A stretch of 45,673 bases of DNA from Verrucomicrobium sp. (GTDB taxonomy: Bacteria; Verrucomicrobiota; Verrucomicrobiia; Methylacidiphilales; UBA1321): assembly GCA_017849585.1 (NCBI GenBank), contig JAFIGT010000006.1, forward strand, positions 1-45,673, written 5' to 3'. The notes below the pieces were generated by a model. The model searched no databases. It had not been told where the DNA came from and saw only the letters and a list, made by a program, of their open reading frames with translations. How positions within the stretch are numbered: position 1 is the first letter of the stretch; each line of letters opens with the position of its first letter. The position numbers and the translations under genes were made by a program. Shown in pieces: positions 8,357 to 16,400 of this stretch.

Positions 8357-9370
8357 CTAAAACAGCTCTTCCTGCGACTTCTTCGGCTTCAACCCGAGCT
8401 TGTCATAGGAACGTTGCGCCGCCACGCGACCCTGCGGCGTGCGCTTGATAAAGCCTTCCAGAATCAGGTAGGGCTCATGCACTTCTTCCAGCGTTCCAGC
8501 TTCCTCACCCACAGCCACCGCGAGCGAATTCAGACCGACCGGTCCGCCATCAAATTTATGAATCAGCGCCTCGATCAATCGCTTATCCATTTCATCCAGG
8601 CCATCCTGGTCGATCTCCAGCATCTGCAACGCCGCATCGGCGGAGTCGCGATCAATCTTTCCTTTCGAACGCACCGTGGCGAAGTCGCGCACCCAGCGCA
8701 ATAAATTATTCGCCACACGCGGCGTACCGCGCGAGCGACGCGCGATCTCAAGCGCGGCCTCCGCATCCATATCCACACCCAGGATCCGGCCCGACCGTTC
8801 CACGATCGCGGTGAGCGTCTCCGCGTCATAATAATCCAGCCGATTCACCATGCCGAAGCGCGACCGCAACGGCGCGCTCAGCATACCCGCGCGCGTTGTC
8901 GCGCCGATGAGCGTGAACTTCGGCAGATTGAGCCGCACGCTGCGCGCGTTCGGCCCCTGGTCGATGATGATATCCAACCGGAAATCTTCCATCGCGGGAT
9001 AGAGATACTCCTCGATGTTCTTGTTCAGGCGGTGAATTTCATCGATGAACAATACATCGCCCTTTTCCAGTGTGGTCAACAATCCAGCCAGATCTCCCGC
9101 CTTTTCCACCACTGGACCCGACGTGCATTTGATCCCCGCGCCCATCGCCCGCGCCACGATATGAGCGAGCGAGGTTTTACCCAAACCGGGAGGACCGCTG
9201 AAAAGCAAGTGCTCCAGCGCGTCCCCCCGCGATTGCGCGGCCTCGATCATCACCGCGAGCCGGTCCTTCACCCGTTGCTGGCCGGTGAAATCCTCAATGA
9301 GGGCGGGGCGCAGGGAGAGCTCCAGCGCGGAGTCTTCTGCGGGAATATTAAAGGCATCGGAATCGGGCAT
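8357..9370 (-). CDS. ruvB: Holliday junction branch migration ATPase RuvB
   Basis: The 337-residue protein matches RuvB throughout: [15 protein letters not shown], Walker [13 protein letters not shown], Walker [11 protein letters not shown], sensor GATTRAGML, the Arg-finger region [10 protein letters not shown], and the C-terminal winged helix with [19 protein letters not shown] and the family ending ([10 protein letters not shown]). RuvB hexamers drive branch migration on Holliday junctions together with RuvA. It is transcribed after ruvA with a 25-base gap, so the two should be co-expressed. Length and motifs are intact. Confidence 0.97.
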   Translation of the reverse strand: MPDSDAFNIPAEDSALELSLRPALIEDFTGQQRVKDRLAVMIEAAQSRGDALEHLLFSGPPGLGKTSLAHIVARAMGAGIKCTSGPVVEKAGDLAGLLTTLEKGDVLFIDEIHRLNKNIEEYLYPAMEDFRLDIIIDQGPNARSVRLNLPKFTLIGATTRAGMLSAPLRSRFGMVNRLDYYDAETLTAIVERSGRILGVDMDAEAALEIARRSRGTPRVANNLLRWVRDFATVRSKGKIDRDSADAALQMLEIDQDGLDEMDKRLIEALIHKFDGGPVGLNSLAVAVGEEAGTLEEVHEPYLILEGFIKRTPQGRVAAQRSYDKLGLKPKKSQEELF

Positions 9371-9395
9371 AACGATGAATGGAGTTTAGTGCTTG

Positions 9396-9995
9396 CTAGA
9401 GAATTTTCAACGCCTCGCGGATCAGATCTTCCACGCCGGCGTTTGGCTTGCGATCGAGTGTGGCCCGAACCGCCTTGTGCGCCTCCACCTGCTTGAAACC
9501 GAGGGAAATCAACGCCAGCACCGCGTCGTTGACATGCTGCTCGTCGGGCGAAAGCGTGTTCTTTGCCGAGGCCGCTTCCCACGCAGCGGAAACACCTACC
9601 TTGTCGCGCAGCTCGACGACGATGCGCTCCGCGGTCTTTTTGCCGACACCCTTGATCTTGCTCAGCATCGCGATGTCGCCCGAGACTACCGCTCCCTTGA
9701 AAAGTACCGGCGGCGCGCCGCTCAGCACAGCCAACGCTGTCTTGGGACCGATCCCGCTCACGTGATTGATCAGCAGCCGAAACAAATCGCGTTCTTCCGC
9801 CGTGGCGAATCCGTACAGCACATGCGCGTCCTCGCGCACCTGCAGATGGGTGAGCAATTTCACCGGCGAGGGCGGCGGCGGCAGTTTGTCATAGGTCGAC
9901 AGGGGGATCAACACCTCGTACCCCACCCCACCCGCTTCGATGACCGCTTGGGTCGGCAACACCTCAATCAATGGACCGTGAAGGAATGCAATCAT
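9396..9995 (-). CDS. ruvA: Holliday junction DNA helicase subunit RuvA
   Basis: The 199-residue protein begins MIAFLHGPL with the N-terminal OB fold (VGYEVLIPLSTYDKL). Helix-hairpin-helix motifs follow (VSGIGPKTALAVLSG and IKGVGKKTAERIVVEL). The C-terminal three-helix domain is present (NDAVLALISLGFKQVEAHKAV). RuvA tetramers clamp the four-way junction and recruit RuvB. It is immediately upstream of ruvB on the minus strand. The gene that would usually precede it, ruvC, is on the same strand but separated by a plus-strand gene at 10136-10555. Confidence 0.96.
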   Translation of the reverse strand: MIAFLHGPLIEVLPTQAVIEAGGVGYEVLIPLSTYDKLPPPPSPVKLLTHLQVREDAHVLYGFATAEERDLFRLLINHVSGIGPKTALAVLSGAPPVLFKGAVVSGDIAMLSKIKGVGKKTAERIVVELRDKVGVSAAWEAASAKNTLSPDEQHVNDAVLALISLGFKQVEAHKAVRATLDRKPNAGVEDLIREALKIL

Positions 9996-10135
9996 GATGG
10001 AAACCGAATTTCACCCGACCGCCCCCCGCTTGTCCACTGCCAAAAATGCCCACCTCATTCGCGTTCGACCCCGTCCTGAACTACATTAGAACTCAACAAC
10101 TTCGATCTCGCGCCGAAAAAAAGGGAGAGAACTGC

Positions 10136-10555
10136 ATGAACACCGAGTCCACCACGTTCAACTCGCCGAGGGAAATGCTCCTCCGCATCCTCTATTTAGT
10201 GCCGATACCGCTCAATCTCAGCGCCTTCTTCATGCCCCTCTTTGCCGTCATTTACCAACGCTGGGACTTTCTCGCGCTCACGGGAGTTCTCTTTGCGCTC
10301 GCCGTTTACTACCGTTACCTTGGGGAAAAGTACTGGGAATTCGAGCGACTCGACGATCTCATGGATGGGGTCAATCCCGCAGACACCCCCACCGCCGAAT
10401 CACGCCAACGCCCGGTCACAGACAAGGATCTCGACCGGCTTCTCCTCGCCTTGGAAAATTGGGATGGCAACGCCGCCTCCCGGCCCGAAGCACTGCTCGA
10501 AGCCAATAGCGTCCATCGCCACAAGGCCCAAGATCAGCGTTATTGGGATAACTAG
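10136..10555 (+). CDS. Two-span membrane protein inserted between ruvC and ruvA
   Basis: The ATG at 10136 has a good Shine-Dalgarno sequence (AAGGGAGAG about six bases upstream), which favours it over an in-frame start at 10046. The 139-residue product has two adjacent hydrophobic helices (about residues 21-41 and 44-60). A charged cytoplasmic region follows, with many Asp, Glu, Arg and His residues, ending HKAQDQRYWDN. No family is recognised. The gene runs opposite to ruvA and ruvC, and its stop overlaps the ruvC stop by four bases, tail to tail. Its antisense position suggests a later insertion, but no mobile-element remnant is visible. Confidence 0.75.
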   Translation: MNTESTTFNSPREMLLRILYLVPIPLNLSAFFMPLFAVIYQRWDFLALTGVLFALAVYYRYLGEKYWEFERLDDLMDGVNPADTPTAESRQRPVTDKDLDRLLLALENWDGNAASRPEALLEANSVHRHKAQDQRYWDN

Positions 10556-11043
10556 AGCCGCTTCGACAGCTTCAATCCCGCCGCGCTCTGTGCGTGCGTT
10601 AATGCAATCGCGAGCGCATCTGCCGCGTCAGGAGATGGATTTTCCGTCAGCCCCAATAGCGCACGCATCATAAAGGCCACCTGCTGCTTTTGCGCCCCGC
10701 CTCGCCCCGTCGTCGCCGCCTTCACCCGGCGCGGCGCGTACTCGTACACCGGCAATTCCGCCTGCGCCAGCGCCAGCAACGACGCTCCACGCGCGGCCCC
10801 CATCGTGATGGCGATTTGGTGACTGTGCACGTAGATGACGCCCTCCACCGCCGCTTCATCGGGCTTGGTGAGAGTGATGATCTCCGTGATGCGTCGATGA
10901 ATTTCTACCAGACATTGCAGATGCGTTCGTGCCGGAGGATTCTTGATCTCGCCAAACGTGATCACCTTCGGCTTGCCCGCCACGTAGGAAATCACTCCAT
11001 AGCCTGTGCTGCGCAACGAAGGATCGATGCCGAGGATGATCAT
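10552..11043 (-). CDS. ruvC: Crossover junction endodeoxyribonuclease RuvC
   Basis: The 163-residue protein carries the RuvC acidic tetrad: Asp-7 in ILGIDPSLRSTGYG, Glu in AAVEGVIYVHS, and the two Asp residues of PSPDAADALAIALTHA. These are the metal-binding residues that cleave Holliday junctions symmetrically. The family segments HQIAITMGAARG and KAATTGRGGAQKQQV are present. The ATG at 11043 starts MIILGIDP with no extension. It lies 22 bases downstream of the YHS-DUF2231 gene and shares strand, but not operon, with ruvAB. Confidence 0.96.
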   Translation of the reverse strand: MIILGIDPSLRSTGYGVISYVAGKPKVITFGEIKNPPARTHLQCLVEIHRRITEIITLTKPDEAAVEGVIYVHSHQIAITMGAARGASLLALAQAELPVYEYAPRRVKAATTGRGGAQKQQVAFMMRALLGLTENPSPDAADALAIALTHAQSAAGLKLSKRL

Positions 11044-11065
11044 ACTGGGTGCAGCGTCACGCTGC

Positions 11066-12076
11066 TTACCACCGGAAATAATTCTGGCCGTAGACCAGCA
11101 TTCCGCCGAAGTGACCAGTCACGCCCACCGCCGCTGCGGCCAGATACAGCAGCCAGCGATAGAACAACCGTTCCGACTCCTGCGTGATCCACAGCGATAC
11201 CACCGCCACCAGCACCGTGAACGATGCCGTCCCAATGCCCAGCCAGCGGTGCCACTCCAAAATCCAATCCGTGCTACCGGGCGTCGCCTCCCCCCCACCG
11301 GAAGCAGCCACCCAGCCGCTAAACGCCGTAAAGAGGATAATGACTCCCGCGAACCGGATCGCAAAAAGCGACACCGGCGCAAAAAAACGGCGTCCCGTGA
11401 AAGCCAGGAAAAACTCCGCCAGCGCCGCGGTGAAGACCAGCGCAATCGGGAAATGCACCAGCAATGGATGAAAATAACCGATGAAGCGCCAGATCCGTTC
11501 TTCGTCAGTCAGCGGCGGCTCCGCTTTACCTGAGCCCGCCACATCCGAGATCACTTCAGACACCGACGGCACCGCCTGTCCTGGAGCCGGGGTGTCCGCA
11601 CTCACATACACCGTGGCTCGGTTATGCATCTCGGCAATGTACTTCGCAGGATCCTCGGAAAACTTCGTCAGGCAACGCGCGCAGCAAAAGTAATAAATCT
11701 TTCCATCCAATACCTTTGCGTATTTTGTGTCCGATTTCTCATCGGGCAACACCGGACAAACCATGTCCGGATTCGCCACAACTGGCGTACTCAGCGAAAC
11801 CGCCACGGGAGCCGCCGGAGCGGCAGGTACGGAAGGAGTCGATACCGATGTCGCCACCGGAGCAGGAGCCGCCGGAGCGGCAACAGGCAAAGGTAGCGTC
11901 GTATTGGTGGTCGGTTTGGGGGCTGTCACCGTCGGAGAGGAGGTCGTGGTTGCAGCCGCCGGCTTGGGTGCCGCCACGGGAGCGTTCGTCGGAGCCGCCA
12001 CCACCGGCAGAGTTGCCAGCGCCCCGAAGAAGAAGATTCCAATCGTTAAAAATCGGCAGGTCGTCCAACGTCTCAT
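11066..12076 (-). CDS. Exported YHS-like domain fused to a DUF2231 membrane domain
   Basis: The 336-residue protein starts with a signal peptide (about residues 1-28). A long Ala/Pro/Thr/Val linker follows (29-104), then a YHS-like domain (about 105-150) with CPVLPDE and YYFCCARCLTKFSEDPAKYI. The C-terminal membrane domain (about 198-335) opens FHPLLVHFPIAL, the DUF2231 signature, with four hydrophobic spans. YHS domains are often linked to metal or copper handling. DUF2231 proteins are uncharacterised, and some sit with cytochromes. A membrane redox or metal role is only inferred. The Cys-Cys-x-x-Cys cluster after YYF is a candidate metal site. Confidence 0.75.
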   Translation of the reverse strand: MRRWTTCRFLTIGIFFFGALATLPVVAAPTNAPVAAPKPAAATTTSSPTVTAPKPTTNTTLPLPVAAPAAPAPVATSVSTPSVPAAPAAPVAVSLSTPVVANPDMVCPVLPDEKSDTKYAKVLDGKIYYFCCARCLTKFSEDPAKYIAEMHNRATVYVSADTPAPGQAVPSVSEVISDVAGSGKAEPPLTDEERIWRFIGYFHPLLVHFPIALVFTAALAEFFLAFTGRRFFAPVSLFAIRFAGVIILFTAFSGWVAASGGGEATPGSTDWILEWHRWLGIGTASFTVLVAVVSLWITQESERLFYRWLLYLAAAAVGVTGHFGGMLVYGQNYFRW

Positions 12077-12190
12077 TTTTCAGCTCCGTAAAGGCAAGAT
12101 TCAGGCCAAACTATGAGACCCTCCGCGAAATATGCGAGAGAAAATACACGGTTCCCGGGAGCCTGCCGAGGTGCCGCCCCCTCTCTCCGC

Positions 12191-12991
12191 TCACCGGATT
12201 ACAGTCCGGAGACACCCGTTCTCATTGACCAATGCCTGCCAATGTGACCGATCTTCCGCCGTGGCAGAGTCTTGCGCTAGCCCCCAATCCGGACACCATT
12301 TCGGCAACGCCTTGCCCCGACCCCAGTGATGGTACGGCAAAATCTCCACTAGCCGAATCTCCGACCGCCGCGACCACTGGGCAATCGCCTCGAAATGCTC
12401 CCGGCTGTCATTCACCCCCGGCACCATTGGACAGCGCAAAATCACGTCCATCCCCTGTTCGCAGAGAAACTCCAGATTCCGTAATATCACCTCCGGCCCC
12501 ACCCCGGTCAGCTCTCGATGCGTCGACCTTCCGGTCGCCTTATAATCAAACAGCACCACATCCACGTCGGCCAATACTCCCGCCAACGTCTCCCTCGCCC
12601 CCTGCCCCGACGTATCTAAACACGTATGCAATCCCCGCCCTTTCGCCCCCCGCAACAGCGCCGTCGTGAACGCCCCCTGCGCCAACGGCTCCCCACCCGA
12701 GATGGTCAAACCACCTCCGGTCGCAGCGTAATAATCCACCTCTCCCGCAATCTCGTCGAGCACCTCCGCCACCGTCACCTCCCGCCCACACCACTCATCC
12801 GTCGTTCCATCTCGATGCCGCAACAGCTCCGGCTCCGGTCGAATCGCCTCGGGGTTGTGACACCAGCGACACCGCAAGGGGCAGCCCTTCAAAAACACCG
12901 TGCTGCGCATCCCCGGACCATCCACAAACGACGCATGTTGGATGTCGAAGATCACGCCCCGAACCGATTCCGTTGTGGCCATCGTTTTCAT
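12191..12991 (-). CDS. Glycyl-radical-enzyme activating enzyme (radical SAM)
   Basis: The radical SAM cluster motif is clear: GCPLRCRWCHNPE has the Cys-x3-Cys-x2-Cys that binds the SAM-cleaving 4Fe-4S cluster, followed by GGGLTISGGEPLAQ for SAM binding. This enzyme would install the glycyl radical on the adjacent enzyme. The segment after HNPE is short and lacks the two extra Cys-rich clusters seen in many activases of dehydratase-type enzymes, so it resembles PFL activase in size. The ATG at 12991 (266 residues) lies four bases after the partner's stop. ATG 12982 is an alternative with GGATG upstream. The ATG at 13033 would overlap the partner. Confidence 0.88.
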   Translation of the reverse strand: MKTMATTESVRGVIFDIQHASFVDGPGMRSTVFLKGCPLRCRWCHNPEAIRPEPELLRHRDGTTDEWCGREVTVAEVLDEIAGEVDYYAATGGGLTISGGEPLAQGAFTTALLRGAKGRGLHTCLDTSGQGARETLAGVLADVDVVLFDYKATGRSTHRELTGVGPEVILRNLEFLCEQGMDVILRCPMVPGVNDSREHFEAIAQWSRRSEIRLVEILPYHHWGRGKALPKWCPDWGLAQDSATAEDRSHWQALVNENGCLRTVIR

Positions 12992-12995
12992 CCGT

Positions 12996-15290
12996 TCAAT
13001 ACAGCGTCCGCCGCAAAATATCCTGCTGCACATCCGGACTCAGCTTCACGAAATACGCACTGAAACCGCCCACCCGTACGATCAGGTTTGGATAATTCTC
13101 CGGGTGCGCCAACGCATCCTCCAACATTCCCCGGCTTACCACTGTCAGCATCGCCTGCGTCCCGCCTCGCTTCCAATACGTCGCCAGCACGCCGTTCAAG
13201 GCCGGACGATAACGCGTGAACATCTCCGGGGAGAGCTTCACGTTTTGCACCGCACCCGCGTGAATTGCCGGATTTGGTTTCGCCAGGGAGTTCAACAAAC
13301 AGGCCAACCCTCGCTGATCATTGCCCGCCGTGGGTTGATTCGCATTCGACATCGGTTGACCGGCCCGCCGCCCTTCCGCCGTGGCCGGGGTAGTATGTCC
13401 CAGGATGACATTCGCGGAATTATTGATCACCACCACGAGATAACTATCCATTCCGCCCAACGCCGCCCGATCACGCGCGCTGTGGCAAACCTGTTCGTGT
13501 ACCCGCTGCACCATCGCGTCTGCCTCGGCATCATCGTTACCGTATTTCGGCAACGCCACCAACCGCTGGCGTTCGGACTCGTGATCGCTGAAATTCCCGT
13601 CGATCCATGACAATAACTCGTCCGCCGTCACCTGTTTCTCGTCGTACACCAGTCGTTTGATTGCCGTCAGACTGTCCGCCGTCGTGACATTGCCGAACGT
13701 CTCCATCGTTCCACCGAGATGCCCCGCCCCGCCGCCGAGCACCGGCAAGCCGCGCTCCACGCAATCGTCAAAAAGCAAGCTGATCGCCAGAAATGTCACC
13801 TCGCGGGCCGACTCCCGATACACAATCCCTTGCGCCTTCGCCAGATGATCCATGTGCCAATCCACCTGCTGCGCATAAGCCGCAAACAGCTCGTCGAATG
13901 TCTTGAAATCGCGGAACTCACCGAGCGCCAATCCCGCGCGTCGGCCACTGAACGAATCCACCCCGTTGTGCAACGTCACATCGAGCACCTTCGCCAGATT
14001 CAGCAACCCGTTCGGTGTGCCGACACTCCAATGATCGATAATGTATTCCCCGCACCCGAACGGCAGATACTGCTCCGCCCGCTCGCGGGAAATCCGGAAC
14101 GCCTCCGCCACCGCCGGCACATTCACATCATCGTTGTACAACATCGGATGGGTATTGCCCTCGCCGATCACATCGAGCGCCTTGTCGTAGAGAGCCGGAT
14201 TTTGATCGCGGTGAAAGCGGAGTGTCAGATTCGGAATGAGATGATGCACCCGGCGCATCGCTTCCATGGCCGCCAGCGCCACCCGATCCGCGTTGTCCGG
14301 ATTGCGCCGCCCCATGCCGCCAAGAATGACGCGATCATTCCAGACATTCTCATTCACCGCGATTAACCGCCAGAGCCCGACCAGCAGCTCAATCCCCTCC
14401 TCCTCGGTTATCCGGCCGGAGTCGACATCACGCGCATAAAAATCCCCCAGATACACATCCATCCGGCCAAAGTTCGCCGTATTCGCCACGATGGTATAAA
14501 TCCAGGCCAATTGAATGGCCTCGCGAAATGTCTGCGGCGCGTCTTCCTGAACCGCCCCCAGCGTGGCGGCGATGGTTTCATAACGCTCCCGCTGCTCCGT
14601 GCTCACACTCTCCCGCGCCAGTGCCAACGCCTGATCGCGGTAGCATAGGATCGCCTCGCGCACAGTTTCGATCACCGCTAACAACCCGGTGTAAAAATCC
14701 TCCCGTTCGACAGATCCAACCGATTCCAACCGCTTGCATTCGACCGCCTCTCGCAGCCCCTTCAAACCCAGCCGCAGCAATTTGTCGTAATTCAGCTGAA
14801 TCCCCGCCAACCGGTACAACGGAAACGCCACCGCGGCCCGATCCAGCCACGCGCCATCGTCCGCCTCCGGCAATCCCGCGCTCAATTGCGCAGCAATCAC
14901 CGCCGCGCAACGGCGACTCGTGCTGCGCGTCTGCCAGAAATCGATCAGCTCTTGCGCCACGCGGCGCAACACCGGGGTCGCGTCCGCCCCATCTCGCAAC
15001 GCCGCGATTTTCTTCTCGTGACAGAAATAACCGTACCCCGAATCCTCCGAACCGAGCCCGACCAACGTCGCGCTCCAGATCCCCGCAAACAGATCCCCCT
15101 CTCGAATCGCCCCCAGCATGCCCGGCGTCTGCGCCCGCAGACAGGCCGCCTCGCGCCGCGCAGGCGAGTCCGCCTCATGCTGCCGATATACCTGCGTGAA
15201 GCGCCACTCGCGGGCCAGTTGGGGCGGGATGTCCTGACCGTCCACACGGTCCGATTTCAAATGCAGAAGAGGTGAAGAGATTGTTTCCAT
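12996..15290 (-). CDS. Glycyl radical enzyme (PFL-like family, GCxE active site)
   Basis: The 764-residue protein has both hallmarks of the superfamily. The radical site is RVGGFSAYF (Gly-742, 22 residues from the end). The thiyl Cys-413 lies in PFGCGEYIIDH. Pyruvate formate-lyase itself has adjacent cysteines (CC), whereas dehydratases and C-N lyases use GCxE with a catalytic Glu two residues after Cys. Here Glu-415 fits, so a lyase or dehydratase of a polyol, sugar acid or amine is more likely than PFL. The GCGEY variant is not one I can assign. The activase follows directly, and an AraC regulator lies just upstream. The radical is destroyed by oxygen, so anaerobic use is expected. Confidence 0.9.
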   Translation of the reverse strand: METISSPLLHLKSDRVDGQDIPPQLAREWRFTQVYRQHEADSPARREAACLRAQTPGMLGAIREGDLFAGIWSATLVGLGSEDSGYGYFCHEKKIAALRDGADATPVLRRVAQELIDFWQTRSTSRRCAAVIAAQLSAGLPEADDGAWLDRAAVAFPLYRLAGIQLNYDKLLRLGLKGLREAVECKRLESVGSVEREDFYTGLLAVIETVREAILCYRDQALALARESVSTEQRERYETIAATLGAVQEDAPQTFREAIQLAWIYTIVANTANFGRMDVYLGDFYARDVDSGRITEEEGIELLVGLWRLIAVNENVWNDRVILGGMGRRNPDNADRVALAAMEAMRRVHHLIPNLTLRFHRDQNPALYDKALDVIGEGNTHPMLYNDDVNVPAVAEAFRISRERAEQYLPFGCGEYIIDHWSVGTPNGLLNLAKVLDVTLHNGVDSFSGRRAGLALGEFRDFKTFDELFAAYAQQVDWHMDHLAKAQGIVYRESAREVTFLAISLLFDDCVERGLPVLGGGAGHLGGTMETFGNVTTADSLTAIKRLVYDEKQVTADELLSWIDGNFSDHESERQRLVALPKYGNDDAEADAMVQRVHEQVCHSARDRAALGGMDSYLVVVINNSANVILGHTTPATAEGRRAGQPMSNANQPTAGNDQRGLACLLNSLAKPNPAIHAGAVQNVKLSPEMFTRYRPALNGVLATYWKRGGTQAMLTVVSRGMLEDALAHPENYPNLIVRVGGFSAYFVKLSPDVQQDILRRTLY

Positions 15291-15315
15291 GGGTGATCTT
15301 TGTTACCCATCACCC
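15291..15315 (-). promoter_or_regulatory. Inverted repeat abutting the start codon of the glycyl radical enzyme gene
   Basis: GGGTGAT at 15291-15297 and ATCACCC at 15309-15315 form a perfect 7-bp inverted repeat directly against the ATG. It covers the space where a ribosome site would lie. It could sequester translation initiation or act as a protein-binding site. The remaining intergenic sequence to the AraC gene stop (15316-15410) is comparatively AT-rich and must hold the promoter. Confidence 0.45.
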
Positions 15316-15410
15316 TACCTCGCAACCGACGGAAAATCTTCCACCCTGCCAGCGAATTATTACGCTAGGATGATATTCAGATACTGAGTAGAACGCATAA
15401 CACACACACC

Positions 15411-16262
15411 CTACACAATCACCTTGCGATGCGTCACCCGATACCGTCGCGGCGACAGACCATACCGCCGCCGGAACAACTCATACGCATGCCCCACATT
15501 GGAAAATCCCGCCTCCAGCACCAACTCCAGAATCGGATGCGACGTCGTGCGCAATTGCCCCTCCAGATAGACCAGCCGCAGCTCGTTCACATAATCGGTC
15601 GGCGACATCCCGAGCCATTGCCGCGTCACCCGCGCCACGTGCTCCGGGCTGCGTCCACAAAGCCGCACCCACGCCGCCACCCCTTCCTGCCGGGGCGTCC
15701 GCTCCCGCATCTGCGCGCAGGCCGACGCCAGCCAGTCCGGCGCTTCGACCGGTAACCGCTGTTCTCGCCCCACCCCGTTGGAAATGAGATGAATCAGGTT
15801 CAGTAAAAACCGCTCGATCTCGAACAAAGAACGCGGCGCATTCACCAAACCGTCGGCCCATTCCTGCAACCGCGTCAACCGCGCAGGCTCCAGCCACGCC
15901 GTCTCCGGCAAAGCGGCACGGCTCCAAAACCAGCGGCGGTCGCGCCCAAAATACCGGCGCTGCAACGCGTGCAAGGTCGACATCGGGAACGCCACATTCA
16001 CGAAACCCAGCGGCGCGGCAGGCACCAGCTCGATCGTATGCGCATCCTCCGGTCGCATGAAGACCACATGCCCCGGCTTTAACTCCTGTCTCTGGCCATT
16101 CACGTGATGAATCGCCCGCCCCGTATAAATCCAGAACACCTCCGCGAAATCGTGGCGATGATAGGAAATGGCCCACTGCCGAGCACGCAGATCGTTCTGC
16201 AGATGGAACATTTCCCCGGGCGCGGCGGTACGTCGCCACAGGATTTTATCGATCTTGGCCAC
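15411..16262 (-). CDS. AraC-family transcriptional regulator with cupin sensor domain
   Basis: The 283-residue protein has an N-terminal cupin-like sensor (HRHDFAEVFWIYTG, then the LKPGHVVFMRPEDAHTIE strand) and a C-terminal double helix-turn-helix. Its second half contains GMSPTDYVNELRLVYLEGQL, ILELVLEAGFSNVGHAYELFRRRYGLSPRRYR. This architecture is typical of sugar-responsive activators. It sits directly upstream of the glycyl radical enzyme on the same strand and divergent from the PhyH gene, so it probably controls one or both. The start is GTG at 16262 with AAGG about eight bases before it. Confidence 0.88.
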   Translation of the reverse strand: MAKIDKILWRRTAAPGEMFHLQNDLRARQWAISYHRHDFAEVFWIYTGRAIHHVNGQRQELKPGHVVFMRPEDAHTIELVPAAPLGFVNVAFPMSTLHALQRRYFGRDRRWFWSRAALPETAWLEPARLTRLQEWADGLVNAPRSLFEIERFLLNLIHLISNGVGREQRLPVEAPDWLASACAQMRERTPRQEGVAAWVRLCGRSPEHVARVTRQWLGMSPTDYVNELRLVYLEGQLRTTSHPILELVLEAGFSNVGHAYELFRRRYGLSPRRYRVTHRKVIV

Positions 16263-16321
16263 AGGCAGAACCTTAACCGATTCTCTCCATCAGGGCAATG
16301 CTTCGACCTGTTTTTTTCGAT

Positions 16322-16332
16322 TATGCGGCATA
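16322..16332. promoter_or_regulatory. Small palindrome between divergent araC-type and phyH genes
   Basis: TATGC-G-GCATA is a perfect 11-base palindrome in the 138-base divergent intergenic region. It is a candidate operator for the AraC-type regulator. A single site this short could be chance. Confidence 0.3.
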
Positions 16333-16400
16333 TCAACCCGGCGTACTTTTATGTCATTCAGCGGGAAGCTTTCCCTTCTGCTTCGCGTTACAGTTCGGTC

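Noticed and set aside
13033-13033. Upstream ATG for the activase
   Set aside because: It would overlap the glycyl radical enzyme by 38 bases; starts at 12991 or 12982 fit the spacing and sequence better.
12900-15199. Several 100-240-residue plus-strand ORFs over the glycyl radical enzyme
   Set aside because: They are Arg/Pro/His-rich with no motif, and lie opposite a well-supported gene.
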